From: Polyodon spathula
Lineage: Eukaryota > Chordata > Actinopteri > Acipenseriformes > Polyodontidae
DNA: 64,000 bases
Assembly: GCF_017654505.1 (NCBI RefSeq)
Contig: NC_054547.1
Coordinates: 25,798,975 to 25,862,974, forward strand
Reading direction: 5' to 3'
The position numbers were made by a program, and so were the translations under genes. Within the stretch, counting starts at the first letter, position 1; every line of letters begins with the position of its first letter. Positions 25,101 to 35,812 of this stretch are shown here, piece by piece. The notes beneath the pieces are model-generated. The model did no database searches, was not told the origin of the DNA, and worked only from the letters and a program-made list of their open reading frames with translations.

Positions 25101-25972
25101 AAAATAAATGCAATATGTCTACATTAGCAGTCTTTAATACATCAAGTTTCAGGTTGAAAACCTAATTGCTCAAATGTTTTGAGGATGCTTCAGTTTCTCA
25201 CAAACTCTCAACAACTTTTTTAAAATAGTGAGGACATTTTTGTTCTGTACATTTATATATTGTAATAAAGGAACCAATTACTACAACTCTGCCTAGTATA
25301 GAGTAGCACAGAATTTTAACCAAGGGTGTGCCAAGTACTCAGTTTATTGGTGTATCTGTTTTAATTATGATGACCTTCAAATATGATTGGTGGACAAATA
25401 AAAAGTGTATTGCTCATTATCTATACTGTACTATAAGTGTACAGCTATTTAAAATGTATAGTTCTGTTTATTTTATTATGGAAAAAGATTCCACTGCATT
25501 TGGGGATTGAAGAAAATTAAGCTCCTCCTCACATCTCAATTTACCAGAAGCCATAGCTAAGTCACAGAAAAAAACTGAGGCCTTATATCTCTGTGTGGAT
25601 CCTGTGTACATGTGTTTTACATGCTGTACATACTGTATGTGTGCTATGCAGAATTTGTGATGGGATTAAATGATTATTCAAAGCGAATATATGAATGCTG
25701 TACAGCAGGGTTTGAATGTTACATGCCAAAATGTAATTGGATTTGCAGAAATTGATGCAGGATCTGACCGAATTTGAACTTAAACTCAGGTAAAAGGCAA
25801 TTAGTCTGATGAGCTAGGCGGCAGAGCAGCTTTGCAGTCAAGGCTGACCAGCTGAGAGAATAGCAGACACTGAGGCAGAAGACTACAGATCTGACAGGCT
25901 GCTGACTTTTATTAAACAACAAAACAGAAGATTTAAACAAAACAAACCAAGCAGAGCTGTCACAGTGTAGAG
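22144..25972. other. Span without a recognised gene
   Basis: A TG microsatellite at 22808-22827 is followed by GA-rich sequence. Then AGTCATCAAAAGTTTGCATA at about 22850 resembles a Tc1/mariner-type inverted-repeat end, but the partner was not found. The rest, to 25972, is unremarkable. Confidence 0.45.
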
Positions 25973-26068
25973 GCAGGGAACACAACCTGCTGCTCCCAGT
26001 ACTTGCAGGGAACACAACCTGCTACTCCCAGTACTTGCAGGGAACACAACCTGCTGCTCCCAGTACTT
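25973..26068. repeat. Three tandem copies of a 32-base unit
   Basis: Units begin GCAGGGAACACAACCTGC at 25973, 26005 and 26037 and end CCCAGTACTT. Copies 1 and 3 are identical; copy 2 has one change (CTGCTAC for CTGCTGC). Confidence 0.95.
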
Positions 26069-26111
26069 GCTCTAGCGTAATTCACCGTCAACAAAGGAGC
26101 GGGCTCTTCTT

Positions 26112-26240
26112 TTAACCCTATTAGGACCATGCATTTTTCAATGGGATGCTCCCCCAGGACCAGGCAGTTTTTGGCTGTATTTGACTCTCCTATAAAAATT
26201 CACTAAAAATCATTTTTTTTACAGTAGGATCTTGGAAATT
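26112..26240 (+). mobile_element. Possible TTAA-ended transposon end
   Basis: TTAACCCTATTAGGACCATG at 26112 looks like the left end of a TTAA-inserting element. The insert ending at 27384 closes with the similar inverted TTAACCCTTTAAACTC. I cannot tell whether this is a second, truncated element. Confidence 0.4.
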
Positions 26241-27870
26241 TTTTTCAGACAACTCTGGGGAACATTATAAAGTACTTTTATTTTGTCTTCATTGTGAGAA
26301 GACTGGAGAATCCACTCACGCATTCATAGGTAGTGGGAAACGGCAGAAGGACCTTCAGGGCCATTTCAGCCACCAGGGGGTATTCACTTGCATCTGAACA
26401 CCAGAACTGGTTTAGGGAAGCAGTGTGAATTTTGCTTTCACACCATCATCATTGATTGTGTCGATAAACTGTTCAAGTAGTTAACTTCTCAGCCATCACA
26501 CAGGGAAATAAGTGCTTCTGGTAGCACTGGGAAGTAGTGTAAAAACTCTTGGTGAAGGGCTCTCAGATGTTCACTGATAGCTGACTTGAGCCCTCGGTCA
26601 ATGTTGACTTTCTCCTCCTCTCTGAATGAGGAAAAGTGTAGTTAACATGCCACATCTGTCTATGTCCAACTTACTGCACCACAGATCCAACTTCATCTGG
26701 AAGGCTCTGATTTTATTAGTCAGGTCTATTAACATTGAACGTTTTCCCTGAAGCAACAGATTGAGGTCATTAAGGCTATCCATTAGACATGCCAAGCATT
26801 TATTGGCATATCTTGTCACTGAACTTTTTATTCAGCTCATGTCTCTATTTGCAGGAAAATCTCTTTGTGAAGTACAAAAATGCATTTTAATGCCCTTAAA
26901 TAGTTTATTAGTTATATATGTATATAGTTATAAAGTTATATTTTGTGTTCTAAATTTATATTTTCTGTTCTAAAGTTATGTTTTCTGTTCTCCAATAATG
27001 TTTGGATAAAAAAAAAAACACTTTTGCCAATTAAAATCCAAAATTGCAAACAATGTTTGCATTCTTGTATTCTGATCATTTTTGGTGCTACTGGGCTGAA
27101 ATTCTGTGTGAAACATATATATACATATTGATATACATATTTTCATGGTTTATTTTTCAATAAATTGATCATTTTTGTAAATGTGTCTTTTTTCACATGT
27201 TCTCATCTGTGAGAGTCTTGAAAGGACTTTTTATTCTAGATTTCAACATAAAATGAAATAAAATGTGTACTTTAAATTTTGATATAAATAACATACTTCT
27301 AGGACATTCAGAAATGTGTTTTTTTACAGGGGGAAAGGCAATTTGGAAAAAATAGGCGAAAATGGTTCGAGTTTAAAGGGTTAAGCTTTTTGGCAGTATC
27401 ATTGCCAAGCATAACTGACACATTGTCTTTGCATGCTGGCAGAACAAGCTCCTCACCTATCCTATGCGGCTTCTTGGCATGGGCGATTCGTAGCAACACA
27501 GCATAAGAGGCCTCCACGGCTGAGGACGTTTGTTGTTGGAAACTTGCATCTGCATCAAGCCTGGCTTTCTTTGTTTGTTCTTCTCGGTGTTTAAAAAAAA
27601 TCCACATTTATATTTTTATGCTCGGGGTGTCTAGTTTCAAGATGTCGCTGCAGTTTGCATGATTTTAACGAAAGAAGAAAGACATCGGAAGACAAAACTT
27701 TGCAAAAAATGATGCATTGCGGGTTTTCAATGCCAGAGGTAATGATGCTAGTAAAACCATGTTTAAGACTCCAGGTAATTGGTCTGTGGTTTAACGCTTT
27801 GGCCATTTCAGAGCTCTGATTGGTCTGCAGTTTAAAGCAGCTCTTCAGCTCTTCTTTCTGAACAATCAAG
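26241..27870 (-). pseudogene. hAT-type transposase pseudogene (ZBED5/GTF2IRD2-related), internally deleted and interrupted
   Basis: The minus strand carries both ends of a hAT transposase of the kind related to ZBED5 and to the domesticated part of GTF2IRD2. The N-terminal part is at 27385-27870: LKHGFTSI, then a damaged BED-type zinc finger ending KLQRHLETRHPEH, then QQQTSSAVEASYAVLLRIA and KKPHRIGEELVLPACKD. The C-terminal part is at 26241-26880: SLNDLNLLLQGK, IRAFQMKLDLW, LKSAISEHLRALHQEFLHYF and, with stops and shifts, the dimerisation region (EYPLVAEMALKVLLPF, VSGFSSL). About 300 middle residues, including the catalytic core, are missing. The break point is filled by a TTAA-flanked insert (26887-27384). 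Several stops lie in the C-terminal part. Not functional. Confidence 0.85.
26887..27384. mobile_element. TTAA-flanked insertion inside the hAT pseudogene
   Basis: The hAT reading is interrupted exactly between two TTAA sites (26887-26890 and 27381-27384). Inner ends are TGCCCTTAAATAG on the left and, inverted, CCCTTTAAACTC on the right. This is the target and end style of piggyBac-like or other TTAA-specific elements. The roughly 490-base interior is AT-rich and noncoding. If the insert and one TTAA are removed, the two hAT halves meet in the same frame. Confidence 0.65.
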
Positions 27871-30734
27871 CCTTCTAACGTTGTTTCAGTCCCGCCTCAT
27901 GTCTCAAGACAACAAACCAGCCCGCACCATACTACAATCTCCACAGTTGGTAAAGAGGTGATAACTTATACAAATATTTTCTGGTTTAGAAATAACAACT
28001 GCTGCATTATGTGTTTACAATGCATTTTCTAAGTAAATACACTACATTGCGTCGAAAGGAGTGTGTGATGCCATTTGTTAAATCGTCATATTTATATGTT
28101 TTTATAGCAGCTGCGCTCTGTTTTCTGCATGTACTGACAACCCCCATATAATAACCGCTGCTATAAGCCATAAGAACAAAGTGTGTGTTTTTTTTTTGTA
28201 TCATATTTACACAATCACGGTCCTAGAAGCCCACTTCAGTATGATCGTGTTAACATGATCCGGTCCACAAAGGGTAAAGCATGTGGCTTTGCTTAATTGA
28301 TCATCAATTAATCAATTAAGATCCAGTCATATTCTGCACATGGATTTACATTTAAAATATATAAAATATTATTTTCAAGAACACACAATGTATATATTTT
28401 TACATGCAGAGCCTCAGCCCTGCCGTAGGCTAACACCAATTATTTTACTTGCCTTGTGTAGAATATTGTCAGTGTCAGTCACAGTTGATTTTGCCATGGA
28501 AGATTGATGCAGACTCATAAGTTAGAGCTGCTGAAATTATACTCATCACCTTCGTGATATAGCCAGACAGCTGTTTCCGGGATTCTGAAAGCTGAACTTG
28601 CATTCCTTGAACATCTGGATTTTAAATGTGGAATAAATGGCTTGATTACCTGTATTTCTCAAACATAATAGGAGCACAACCTTTACTGTTGAGAGAACAC
28701 AGGTATTTCCAATTGGAAACTATATAATTTCCTTAGGAAAAGGGTAAAATAAATGACTTGTGTTTTATTATTATTATTATTTTAGAGTGCAGTGGAATAT
28801 ATGTCTGAAGTTCAATGTACAATGTATTGTGTCTGACCTATGTGAAAGCACTTTACCTTGTAAAGAAAAACTAGAAAAAAAATCAATAAAGTAGTTATTA
28901 AAAACTTTTCGTATTTCATTTGGGTCACCAAAGGGCTGTAAAGGTGTCTTTTTTCAAGGTTCTGTCATTTACGAGTACAAGAAAATCTTTTCTGCTTTAC
29001 TATTCTTGCTGGGTGAAGGGAAATTTGATAAACTGGTGGTCTAGTGGGCCCATTCACTTGTCTTTCACCTCTGGAGATATAGGATCAAATTTGTCTCGGG
29101 TCATTAGTGAAATGAGTTGGTGGTCTTAGCAGGACGTCTGAATTGCAGAGGTTTAGGATAAACCTAAATGAGTCTGCTGGCTAGATCCAAGTCAGCACCT
29201 TTTATAACACTAAACATCAACACTGCTCTATGACATCGACGGTATCTGTTTTTCCAATGCTTATTACATTTTTTTTACTGATAAAAAGCTGACAAAACTG
29301 ATTTAATTCCAGTGATACTAATTGTGGCAGAGGAAGAGGAGAAGAGATGTAGTCCAGGAGGGTGCTGCAGGACTACTAGACAAAGTCTAGTTTAGCACTG
29401 TTTAGGTTTTGTTTTTGTGTTTGTTTTATTCTGTAAATAATGAAAGTGTTGAAATGGTACAGTTCTGTGTCTGGGTTTGCTAATTTTAAAGGATGCAAAC
29501 AAGCCTTGGCCAAAGGTCGTGTTACATAATCTAAAGGTAGTCTCTTTTGATTAATCAGATTACCAGGGTGACCCAGGGTGCTATACATTCATGTCATGTG
29601 CTTTTCATGGTAGAAAAGCCTGTAACATGGGATTGAGAGTAAAATGTTTTGTGAACACAACATGGTTGGATAATAGAGGCTGGAGATATATACAGAAAGT
29701 AACAATTCTTAATCAGTCATGAACTTCTGTAACACAAGCAGAGTTATTTCCATGAAAGGCTTAACGTATAGTAGATGCTGATGTTACACATTCTGGAATT
29801 AGCTTCAGGGATTCTATTCAAGAAAGATAGCTATTATCCTCAGCCCTTTGGTGTTTGTCAAAAGGTTGCCAAGACTACAACACCTTGTCTCTAGACTCCA
29901 TTAAATCCTAATGAAATCCCCTAGATTGTAATACATCCCCTCATTATAACGTGCAGAATGCTTGGCTCCTCCGGCCAGTGATATAATGAAGGTAATTAAA
30001 ATTATTGTGGCAAGTGGGAAGGCTCTCTGTTCGGTGCAGATCAGGGCAATGTGCTGCTGTGCAGAGAAACTAAAACACGCCACAATGTATCTCTGGGGTG
30101 AGCAGCCTCGGGTATCCAGTCAGACAGAATCTGTTAAGTTCCTTAATATCTATTAACATGAACTTAAAGAGGTCTTAGAAATTGTGTCTGGCTTCAGTTC
30201 TCTGGGCTATCTTCTCACTTTTAGTTCAGCTAAGGAGCCGCTGGTGGCTGTTTGTAAGATATGCCAATGGTCTGACCTTGTGACCCACAAAACAAAAATG
30301 CACTGTTCACATTAGATTTCTTTAATTGTGTTTGCTGTGGTGCAATGTGCAGTATTCTTGAACTCTCATCAACCACAGGGTGCGCCTGTACTATACCGTT
30401 AAAAAAAAAAAAAAAAAAAATCTTTCTGCTTTATAGTGGCAGAGCAGGAGGAGGAATATAGTAGGATGCTTATTTTGAATGGGCACTATCATTTAGAATA
30501 GAGGGAGGAATAAACTTTGATTACCCTTTTCTGACCCCTCATACACATTAACCTTTACTATTTAGTTACCTTTTAAAGTAGTTGTAGCTGACAAAATAAT
30601 CATACCTGCTGTGCAATATAGGTTTCAAATGTGCCATTTTGAAAAATAATACAAACGTGTATTTTAATTGTAAAGCTTCATATTTGGTACTACAGTACAC
30701 AAGGTTAAAAAAATATATGTTTGCAAGACTTAAT
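27871..30734. other. Span without a recognised gene
   Basis: A palindromic AT-rich string lies at 28287-28321 (CTTAATTGAT...ATCAATTAAG). At 29323-29500 TGTGGCAGAGGAAGAGG opens a segment like the start of an LTR, but no end was found. A poly-A run lies at 30402-30420. The block near 29930-30130 is complex and might be conserved noncoding DNA. Confidence 0.4.
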
Positions 30735-31560
30735 TTCAAGTATAGTTGTCTCCGGCTAAGAAAAGACCCCTTAGGGAAGCAAGCAAAGTGTTGTCTTAAC
30801 CAAAGTGTTCTTTAAGACAGAGTTGACCACCAGACACACTATGAATCAATACATAAATACATATTTATTACTTGTCATGATGCACATGCTTCAAAATATA
30901 AATAGAATAAGAGAAAAACAATAGGCAAGCGTATGTTAATAAACTATTATAATAAAGTAACTGTCAAACTAAATTAAGACAGCACCTTACACATAAAAAA
31001 ATGCAGCAGCAGCTCTCGATTTAATTATAAATACCTGCACTGGAGCAATATTCAAGACATGCACACAATTATTTAACAAAATGGTGAAACATCAAATTGC
31101 TTGGCAACTTGTGTCTGATTTTTTTCAGGATCTCAAACAATTTCTAACTTTTTGTAACAAGACAAATAGCGGCACATTTCGTCGTTTGTTTACATGCCAT
31201 TTTGTAGTGATGAGGTGCACTCATGCAAAATTAGAATGCAAAACAAGGCAATGATACGATGTCGGTTCAGGAAAGATTTAATAAACAAATCAGTGTGCCT
31301 CAAGACACTCTTGCGATAACAAGTCACATTTGAAGAGATTGAATAAACCATATTTTAAGTTTGAGTTGTCAGGTTATAAAACAGTACTGTATCAGTTGTA
31401 AAAGAATCGCTAGTAGTGCCAAAAAGGTGTTCTTCTAAGTGAAGTTTCTGTTTCTTTTGGCGGAGCATTTACAATGGGAAAAATCTGTTTCACCACAAGG
31501 GTGTTCTCTTAGGCGAAGTATCTCTTAGGAGGTGCTCCTATACACAGAGATTACTGTACT
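30735..31560. mobile_element. Candidate pogo/Tigger-like non-autonomous element
   Basis: The left side holds TCTCCGGCTAAGAAAAGACC followed by a TTCTTTAAG-type motif. The right side, read inverted, begins TACAGTAATCTCTGTG and continues with CTCCTAAGAG and CTTCGCCTAAG. The similarity of the two ends and the CAGTAATC start are reminiscent of Tigger-type elements. The match is imperfect and no transposase is present. Confidence 0.35.
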
Positions 31561-32490
31561 CATGTGCTTTGATAATTTTTTCCTGGGAAGTGTAAAAGTG
31601 TTTTATTAGTGCACCTACTGGATAGAATGTATGGGAAGCAATGATAACATTATGCTTTGTACAGCAAACAGAACCCACACATACTATGGCTACAGTACTT
31701 GCATGGCAATTATAAAATACATTATAAACAAATACCTACCTGGGTGAGGTTGTCTGTGTTTGTCTGTGCTAATACCTGTCAGAAGTTTGGAGGGAAGAGC
31801 GTTTTGTCTTTAGCATCTTATTTATTCTAAACAATAAAACCTCCCAACAAGACATTCCAACAACAGACATAGAGGGGCGCCGAGTTGCACAATAACCTTT
31901 CTACTCAGCATTAAAGGAGAATGCAAGCAATTGTTATATTGAGGGGTATCCGAGGGACACACATGCTATGCTGAATTGTTTGCCTCTGTGCATTCTTCAC
32001 TCAGGTTAAACTTCTGAAGTAGTGCTGTGTACGACATGAGCTACGGGTACATGGGTGTACCATCTCCACCTGTCAGATAAAGTGAGATTTTAGCCATCCT
32101 CACAACTCCACTGGGGGCCTTTCTACTTGGTTTACAGCATCAGCAGATCCAAAAAACACAGCCTGCTTTTTCCTTTGTGTCCTTCAAAGGACACCTTATT
32201 AAAATGACATCTTTATTTTTGCAGTTTTGCATCTCTCAAGCAATATTGAAAGTTATTTTTATACAGAGCATTACTCTGTTACTGTGTGTTTTGCATAATG
32301 TAGTAAGTGAGCCTCCAGCAAAATATTTGAACCTTTGTCTCAGAGACACTGAATGTTGCTAATAGTGCTATGAGGGGTGGCAGCTGACTCTTCTTCAGTG
32401 TGATGGATAGTTACAAGACTCTTTTCATGTTGCTCAGAAGAGGAGAGACATTTTACACTGTCATTTCATGTGGTAAAATTCGAGTGAGCT
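31561..32490. other. No recognised gene
   Basis: AT-rich sequence up to the start of the LTR element at 32491. A 61-codon frame at 32177 has no recognisable features. Confidence 0.5.
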
Positions 32491-32913
32491 TGTGGCAGAG
32501 CAAAGCTCTGCCCCTTTTAAATTGGCAGGGATGGGGTTAATTTCCCCTTCCTGCCTGGGTTTATTATGTTCAGGTGGCTGGGGTTGATTAATTGATTAGG
32601 TTAATTAACGATCAATCAGCGTCCACCCACCTGACATAAAAGGAGGCCTCTGCTTCTCATTTGGGAAGAGGGAGCTGAGGAAGCAGGTTGATTTTGTTTG
32701 GTTGTCTAAATTTTTCTAAATCCAGTGAAGGCATTGCCCAGCCTGGAAATCTTTATTTTTGTAAGTTTTGCTTTTTTTGTTTGGTTATTTGTGTTTAAAC
32801 ATCATTATTTTTGCCCTTGTGCCTTTTTATTTTGTGTTTATTTATAATAAAAGTATATTTATTTTGAACTGCAGTCTGTCTCTGGGCCTCTATCCACTCG
32901 CCAGCCTGCCACA
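32491..32913 (+). repeat. 5' LTR
   Basis: It begins TGTGGCAGAGCAAAGC and ends CCAGCCTGCCACA. A TATA-like CATAAAAG lies at 32635-32642, and a polyadenylation signal AATAAA at 32846-32851 with T-rich surroundings. It is 423 bases, nine more than the 3' LTR, mainly through a short indel in the TTAATTGATTAGG region. Confidence 0.93.
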
Positions 32914-32915
32914 TT

Positions 32916-32933
32916 TGGTGTCAGTAGTGGGAT
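32916..32933 (+). promoter_or_regulatory. Primer-binding site, tRNA-Leu type
   Basis: TGGTGTCAGTAGTGGGAT starts two bases inside the LTR edge. It pairs at 17 of 18 positions with the 3' end, including CCA, of vertebrate tRNA-Leu(CAG) as I recall it (TGTCAGGAGTGGGAT after TGG). Confidence 0.8.
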
Positions 32934-33015
32934 AGTGCCACCTAGAGACTCAGAGCAGTATTTTTTATTTTTTTTGGAATTTTTGGGAGAATTATTATTA
33001 TTTTTTTTTTGGATT

Positions 33016-34066
33016 ATGGGAAAGAAGAGCAGACAGCAGCAAAGGCAGGAAAAGCAGCAGCTGAAGAAATGTAAGCTGCTGCAGCCACCGCTGGAGGTAC
33101 TGGCCAGCCCCTGGTGTTCCTGGTGCGGGAAGGAGGACCATCATTGTAGGATGCCCCTACAACCTGCATGCACCCTGAGGCAGACCTCGTCCATGATCTC
33201 CCCATAGTTATCAACACGCTGTGGCGTCGAGATGGGGAGAGGTGGGAACAGTGGGAGGAACAACACCACCTGGCGTCCTTCCCAGAGGTTGCCCTCATGG
33301 TGGTTAATTACCTGGCGGTAGACATGGGAGATGCCCCGGTCACTCCAATAAAGAGGGTGGAGATGCCTTCCTGTGACCCAAGAGCCAGAGAGGGAGGAGG
33401 AGCTGTCATCCCCAGAGCCAGAGAGGGAGGAGGAGCTGCCGTCGTCCCCAGAGCCAGAGAGGGAGGAGGAGCTGCCGTCGTCCCCAGATCCAGAGCGGGG
33501 GGAGGAGCTGTCGTCGTCCCGAGAGCCAGAGAGGGGGGAGCCGCCGCCCCGAGAGCCAGAGAGGGAGGAGCCGCCGCTCCCAGAGCCAGAGAGGGAGGAG
33601 CCGCCACTCCCAGAGCCGGAGAGGGAGGAGCCGCCGCTCCCAGAGCCAGAGAGGGAGGAGCTATGGCCCAATGATGCCTGCCTTGCACCGCCTTGGGATG
33701 CCTCGCCCGCTCCGCTCAGGGATGACTCATTTGCATCGCCTGGGGTTGCCTGCTGCTCCGCATCGCTTGGGACTGCACGTGTCTCCTTTTTGTTTTCTAG
33801 GGTTGCCGAGGGGCCGTCGCCGCCTCCGCCACCAGAGAGAGCCGGGCAGCCGTTGCCGCCTCCGCCACCAGAGAGAGCCGAGCCTCCGTACTATCTTGGA
33901 GATCCGGGGCCCCCTCAACCAAAGAAGGCTTGGGGGCTCCGACATCAACCCCGCCCACCACCACCCACCATAACAGCCCACCCAAGGGACATAATTGGAC
34001 TCGAGGGGGGTGTGGATGGTGGGGGGGGAGGGAGGAGTTGGCCGATTCTGGCCGGTGTACGTTGTA
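33016..34066 (+). pseudogene. Broken gag-like frame with acidic repeat tail
   Basis: The frame opens at 33016 with MGKKSRQQQRQEKQQLKK and reaches CSWCGKEDHHCRMP. That is a zinc-knuckle spacing (C-x2-C-x4-H) whose last Cys is replaced by Pro. A frameshift near 33165 moves to a frame with ERWEQWEEQHHLASFPEV and ALMVVNYLAVDMGDAP. A second shift near 33365 leads to a long tail built of about nine EPERE-type repeats, then Pro-rich sequence (PPPPPERAGQPLPPPPPERA). Coding of knuckle, then a matrix- or capsid-like remnant, then repeats is unusual for gag, and no pol follows. The minus-strand and third-frame readings over the repeats are composition shadows. The cellular role would be RNA packaging; this is inferred only from the knuckle. 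Confidence 0.6.
33373..33665 (+). repeat. Coding minisatellite in the gag-like tail
   Basis: Units of about 30 to 36 bases share CCAGAGCCAGAGAGGGAGGA, followed by GAGCTGCC or CCGCCGCT. They encode EPEREE plus a short Pro/Leu/Ser linker. The unit lengths keep the reading frame. Confidence 0.9.
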
Positions 34067-34080
34067 CATGGGGGGAGGTG
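34067..34080 (+). promoter_or_regulatory. Polypurine tract
   Basis: CATGGGGGGAGGTG ends exactly where the 3' LTR begins. This is the expected position and composition for plus-strand priming. Confidence 0.8.
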
Positions 34081-34494
34081 TGTGGCAGAGCAAAGCTCTG
34101 CCCTTTTTAGATTGGCAGGGATGGGGTTAATTTCCCCTACCTGCCTGGGTTTATTATGTTCAGGTGGCTGGGGTTGATTACGTTAATTAATGATCAATCA
34201 GCGCCCAGCCACCTGACATAAAAGGAGGCCTCTGCTTCTCATTTGGGAGGAGGGAGCTGAGGAAGGAGGTTGGTTTTGTTTGGTTGTCTAAATTTTCTAA
34301 ATCCAGTGAAGGCATTGCCCAGCCTGGAAATCTTTATTTTTGTAAGTTTTGCTTTTTTTGTTTGGTTATTTGTGTTTAAACATCATTATTTTTGCCCTTG
34401 TGCCTTTTTATTTTGTGTTTATTTATAATAAAAGTATATATTTTTTTAACTGCAGTCTGTCTCTGGGCCTCTATCCACTCGCCAGCCTGCCACA
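34081..34494 (+). repeat. 3' LTR
   Basis: 414 bases, same ends as the 5' LTR. CATAAAAG lies at 34217-34224 and AATAAA at 34427-34432. Confidence 0.93.
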
Positions 34495-35544
34495 GCTCCT
34501 TCTCCGTTTATTGAGCTTAGTGGGTTTGTTTCAAATTGAGGACATTTCTAGAGCCAAAACAGCCTATATGGAAATAATATTTTACACATTAAAAGCAATA
34601 CACGTTACACTTATATGCCTGTTTTCTTCATTTGGTTTTTGTGTAAACATATGATCATGTATAAATTCTATACAGATTGGTTATGAAATTGGCTTGATTT
34701 TTATAGTATTTTCAATATAAGGATTTATATTTATAAGGTGTTAGTATATGTAACATGCATTGCTCTCCATATGTTTTTTATACCCAAATACGTCTTTATA
34801 CTTTAAATGTTTTATTTATAATCTAAATACATCTTTTTATGCACTAAATTTGTTTTTAATGAAAATATACCCCTTCATTTGGTGAATGTTTTATACAAAT
34901 GACTACATATGTTCATATATTATCCATTTGCAAATGAATATTAGAATATACACACAATTTATATAAGACATGCATACACTTACACACTGTAACCAGAAAA
35001 TAAAATGCTTCACTATAACACTTTTCATATAAATAGAATTCCTAGGATTTGTCCTTTACAGAAAAGACAACACAAGATATATAGATATGAATTAATAAAG
35101 GCTAGAGTAAACGCTTTGAAAATATGTCCCATAGTATTGTAGCAGCGACAGAAAATCTAATATTTATTTAAGGGTTGTTATTTGGTAAAATGTTACAATG
35201 AGATGGTGTGGGTGCTAGCTTTATTTGTGTCTTGTGTAACTAAGTATCTTGTATCTTATATGACTAAGTATCTTATATGACTTGTGTGTGTTTGATATAC
35301 GCTTTGCAGGTAAAAAGCAGCTTTAAGCAGAAAGTTATTTATGCTCTTTACAAAAATGTTTATGGTGTATGATAAAAATATAAATGGATACTTATTTATT
35401 TTTTAATAAAGAAAATAATCTTGTAATTTTATTGTTGTTATTTTCTTATTTGGAATCTATGCATTAACTCATATTTTTGTATATAAACATGTACAGCATT
35501 TTTGTGTAAATGTTTTTATTTATTCCTTATTTACTCTATCTATA
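34495..35544. other. No recognised gene
   Basis: Very AT-rich sequence with no recognisable feature. Confidence 0.55.
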
Positions 35545-35812
35545 TCAATCTCAATGAATCTTTATTTTATATAGTACCTTTCATAGTGGACCACCATCAC
35601 AAAGCATGTTACAAGATATGAGACTAGGGTGTGTGAAATATACATCAGCTGCAGTCACTTAAAACAACCTCTCACCCAAAAGACGGAGCACAAGGAGATT
35701 AAGTGACTTACTCAGGGTCACACAGTGAGTCAGTGGCTGAGCTGGGATTTGAACCGGGGACCTCCTGATTACAAGGCCATTTCTTTAACCACTGGACCAC
35801 ACAGCCTCCTAT
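35545..35812 (-). mobile_element. MIR-like (CORE-type) SINE
   Basis: On the minus strand the element starts at about 35812 with a tRNA-like head. An A-box-like TGGTCCAGTGG (35789-35799) and a B-box GGTTCAAATCC (35745-35755) lie about 33 bases apart. Next comes the conserved core seen in MIR, GTGTGACCCTGAGTAAGTCA followed by CTTAATCTCC. The 3' part ends GAAAGGTACTATATAAAATA then AAGATTCA, a tail like that of L2-group LINEs, whose machinery would copy it. The promoter boxes look intact. Exact ends and a target duplication were not established. Confidence 0.85.

Larger units (their letters stand above)
32491..34494 (+). mobile_element. Complete non-autonomous LTR retrotransposon
   Basis: Two direct LTRs (32491-32913 and 34081-34494) bracket 1,167 bases. 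Immediately inside the 5' LTR is a primer-binding site matching tRNA-Leu. Just before the 3' LTR is a purine-rich tract. The interior has a broken gag-like frame and no protease, reverse transcriptase or integrase, so movement would depend on another element's enzymes. The LTRs differ by roughly a dozen substitutions and a few small indels, which suggests a fairly recent insertion. Flanks are GAGCT on the left and GCTCC on the right. A 4-base AGCT repeat can be drawn only if it shares the final A of the LTR, so the target duplication is not clean. The family's solo LTR at 60443 has a perfect 5-base duplication. Confidence 0.93.

Noticed and set aside
26377..26390. CTCF-like CCACCAGGGGG string
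   Set aside because: It lies within the hAT pseudogene where it spells EYPLVAEM on the minus strand; the match is explained by the coding relic.
33141..33688. Minus-strand and other-frame readings of the gag tail (Gly/Ser or Ala/Pro repeats)
   Set aside because: They are the same minisatellite in other frames; the plus frame carrying the knuckle fits the LTR orientation.
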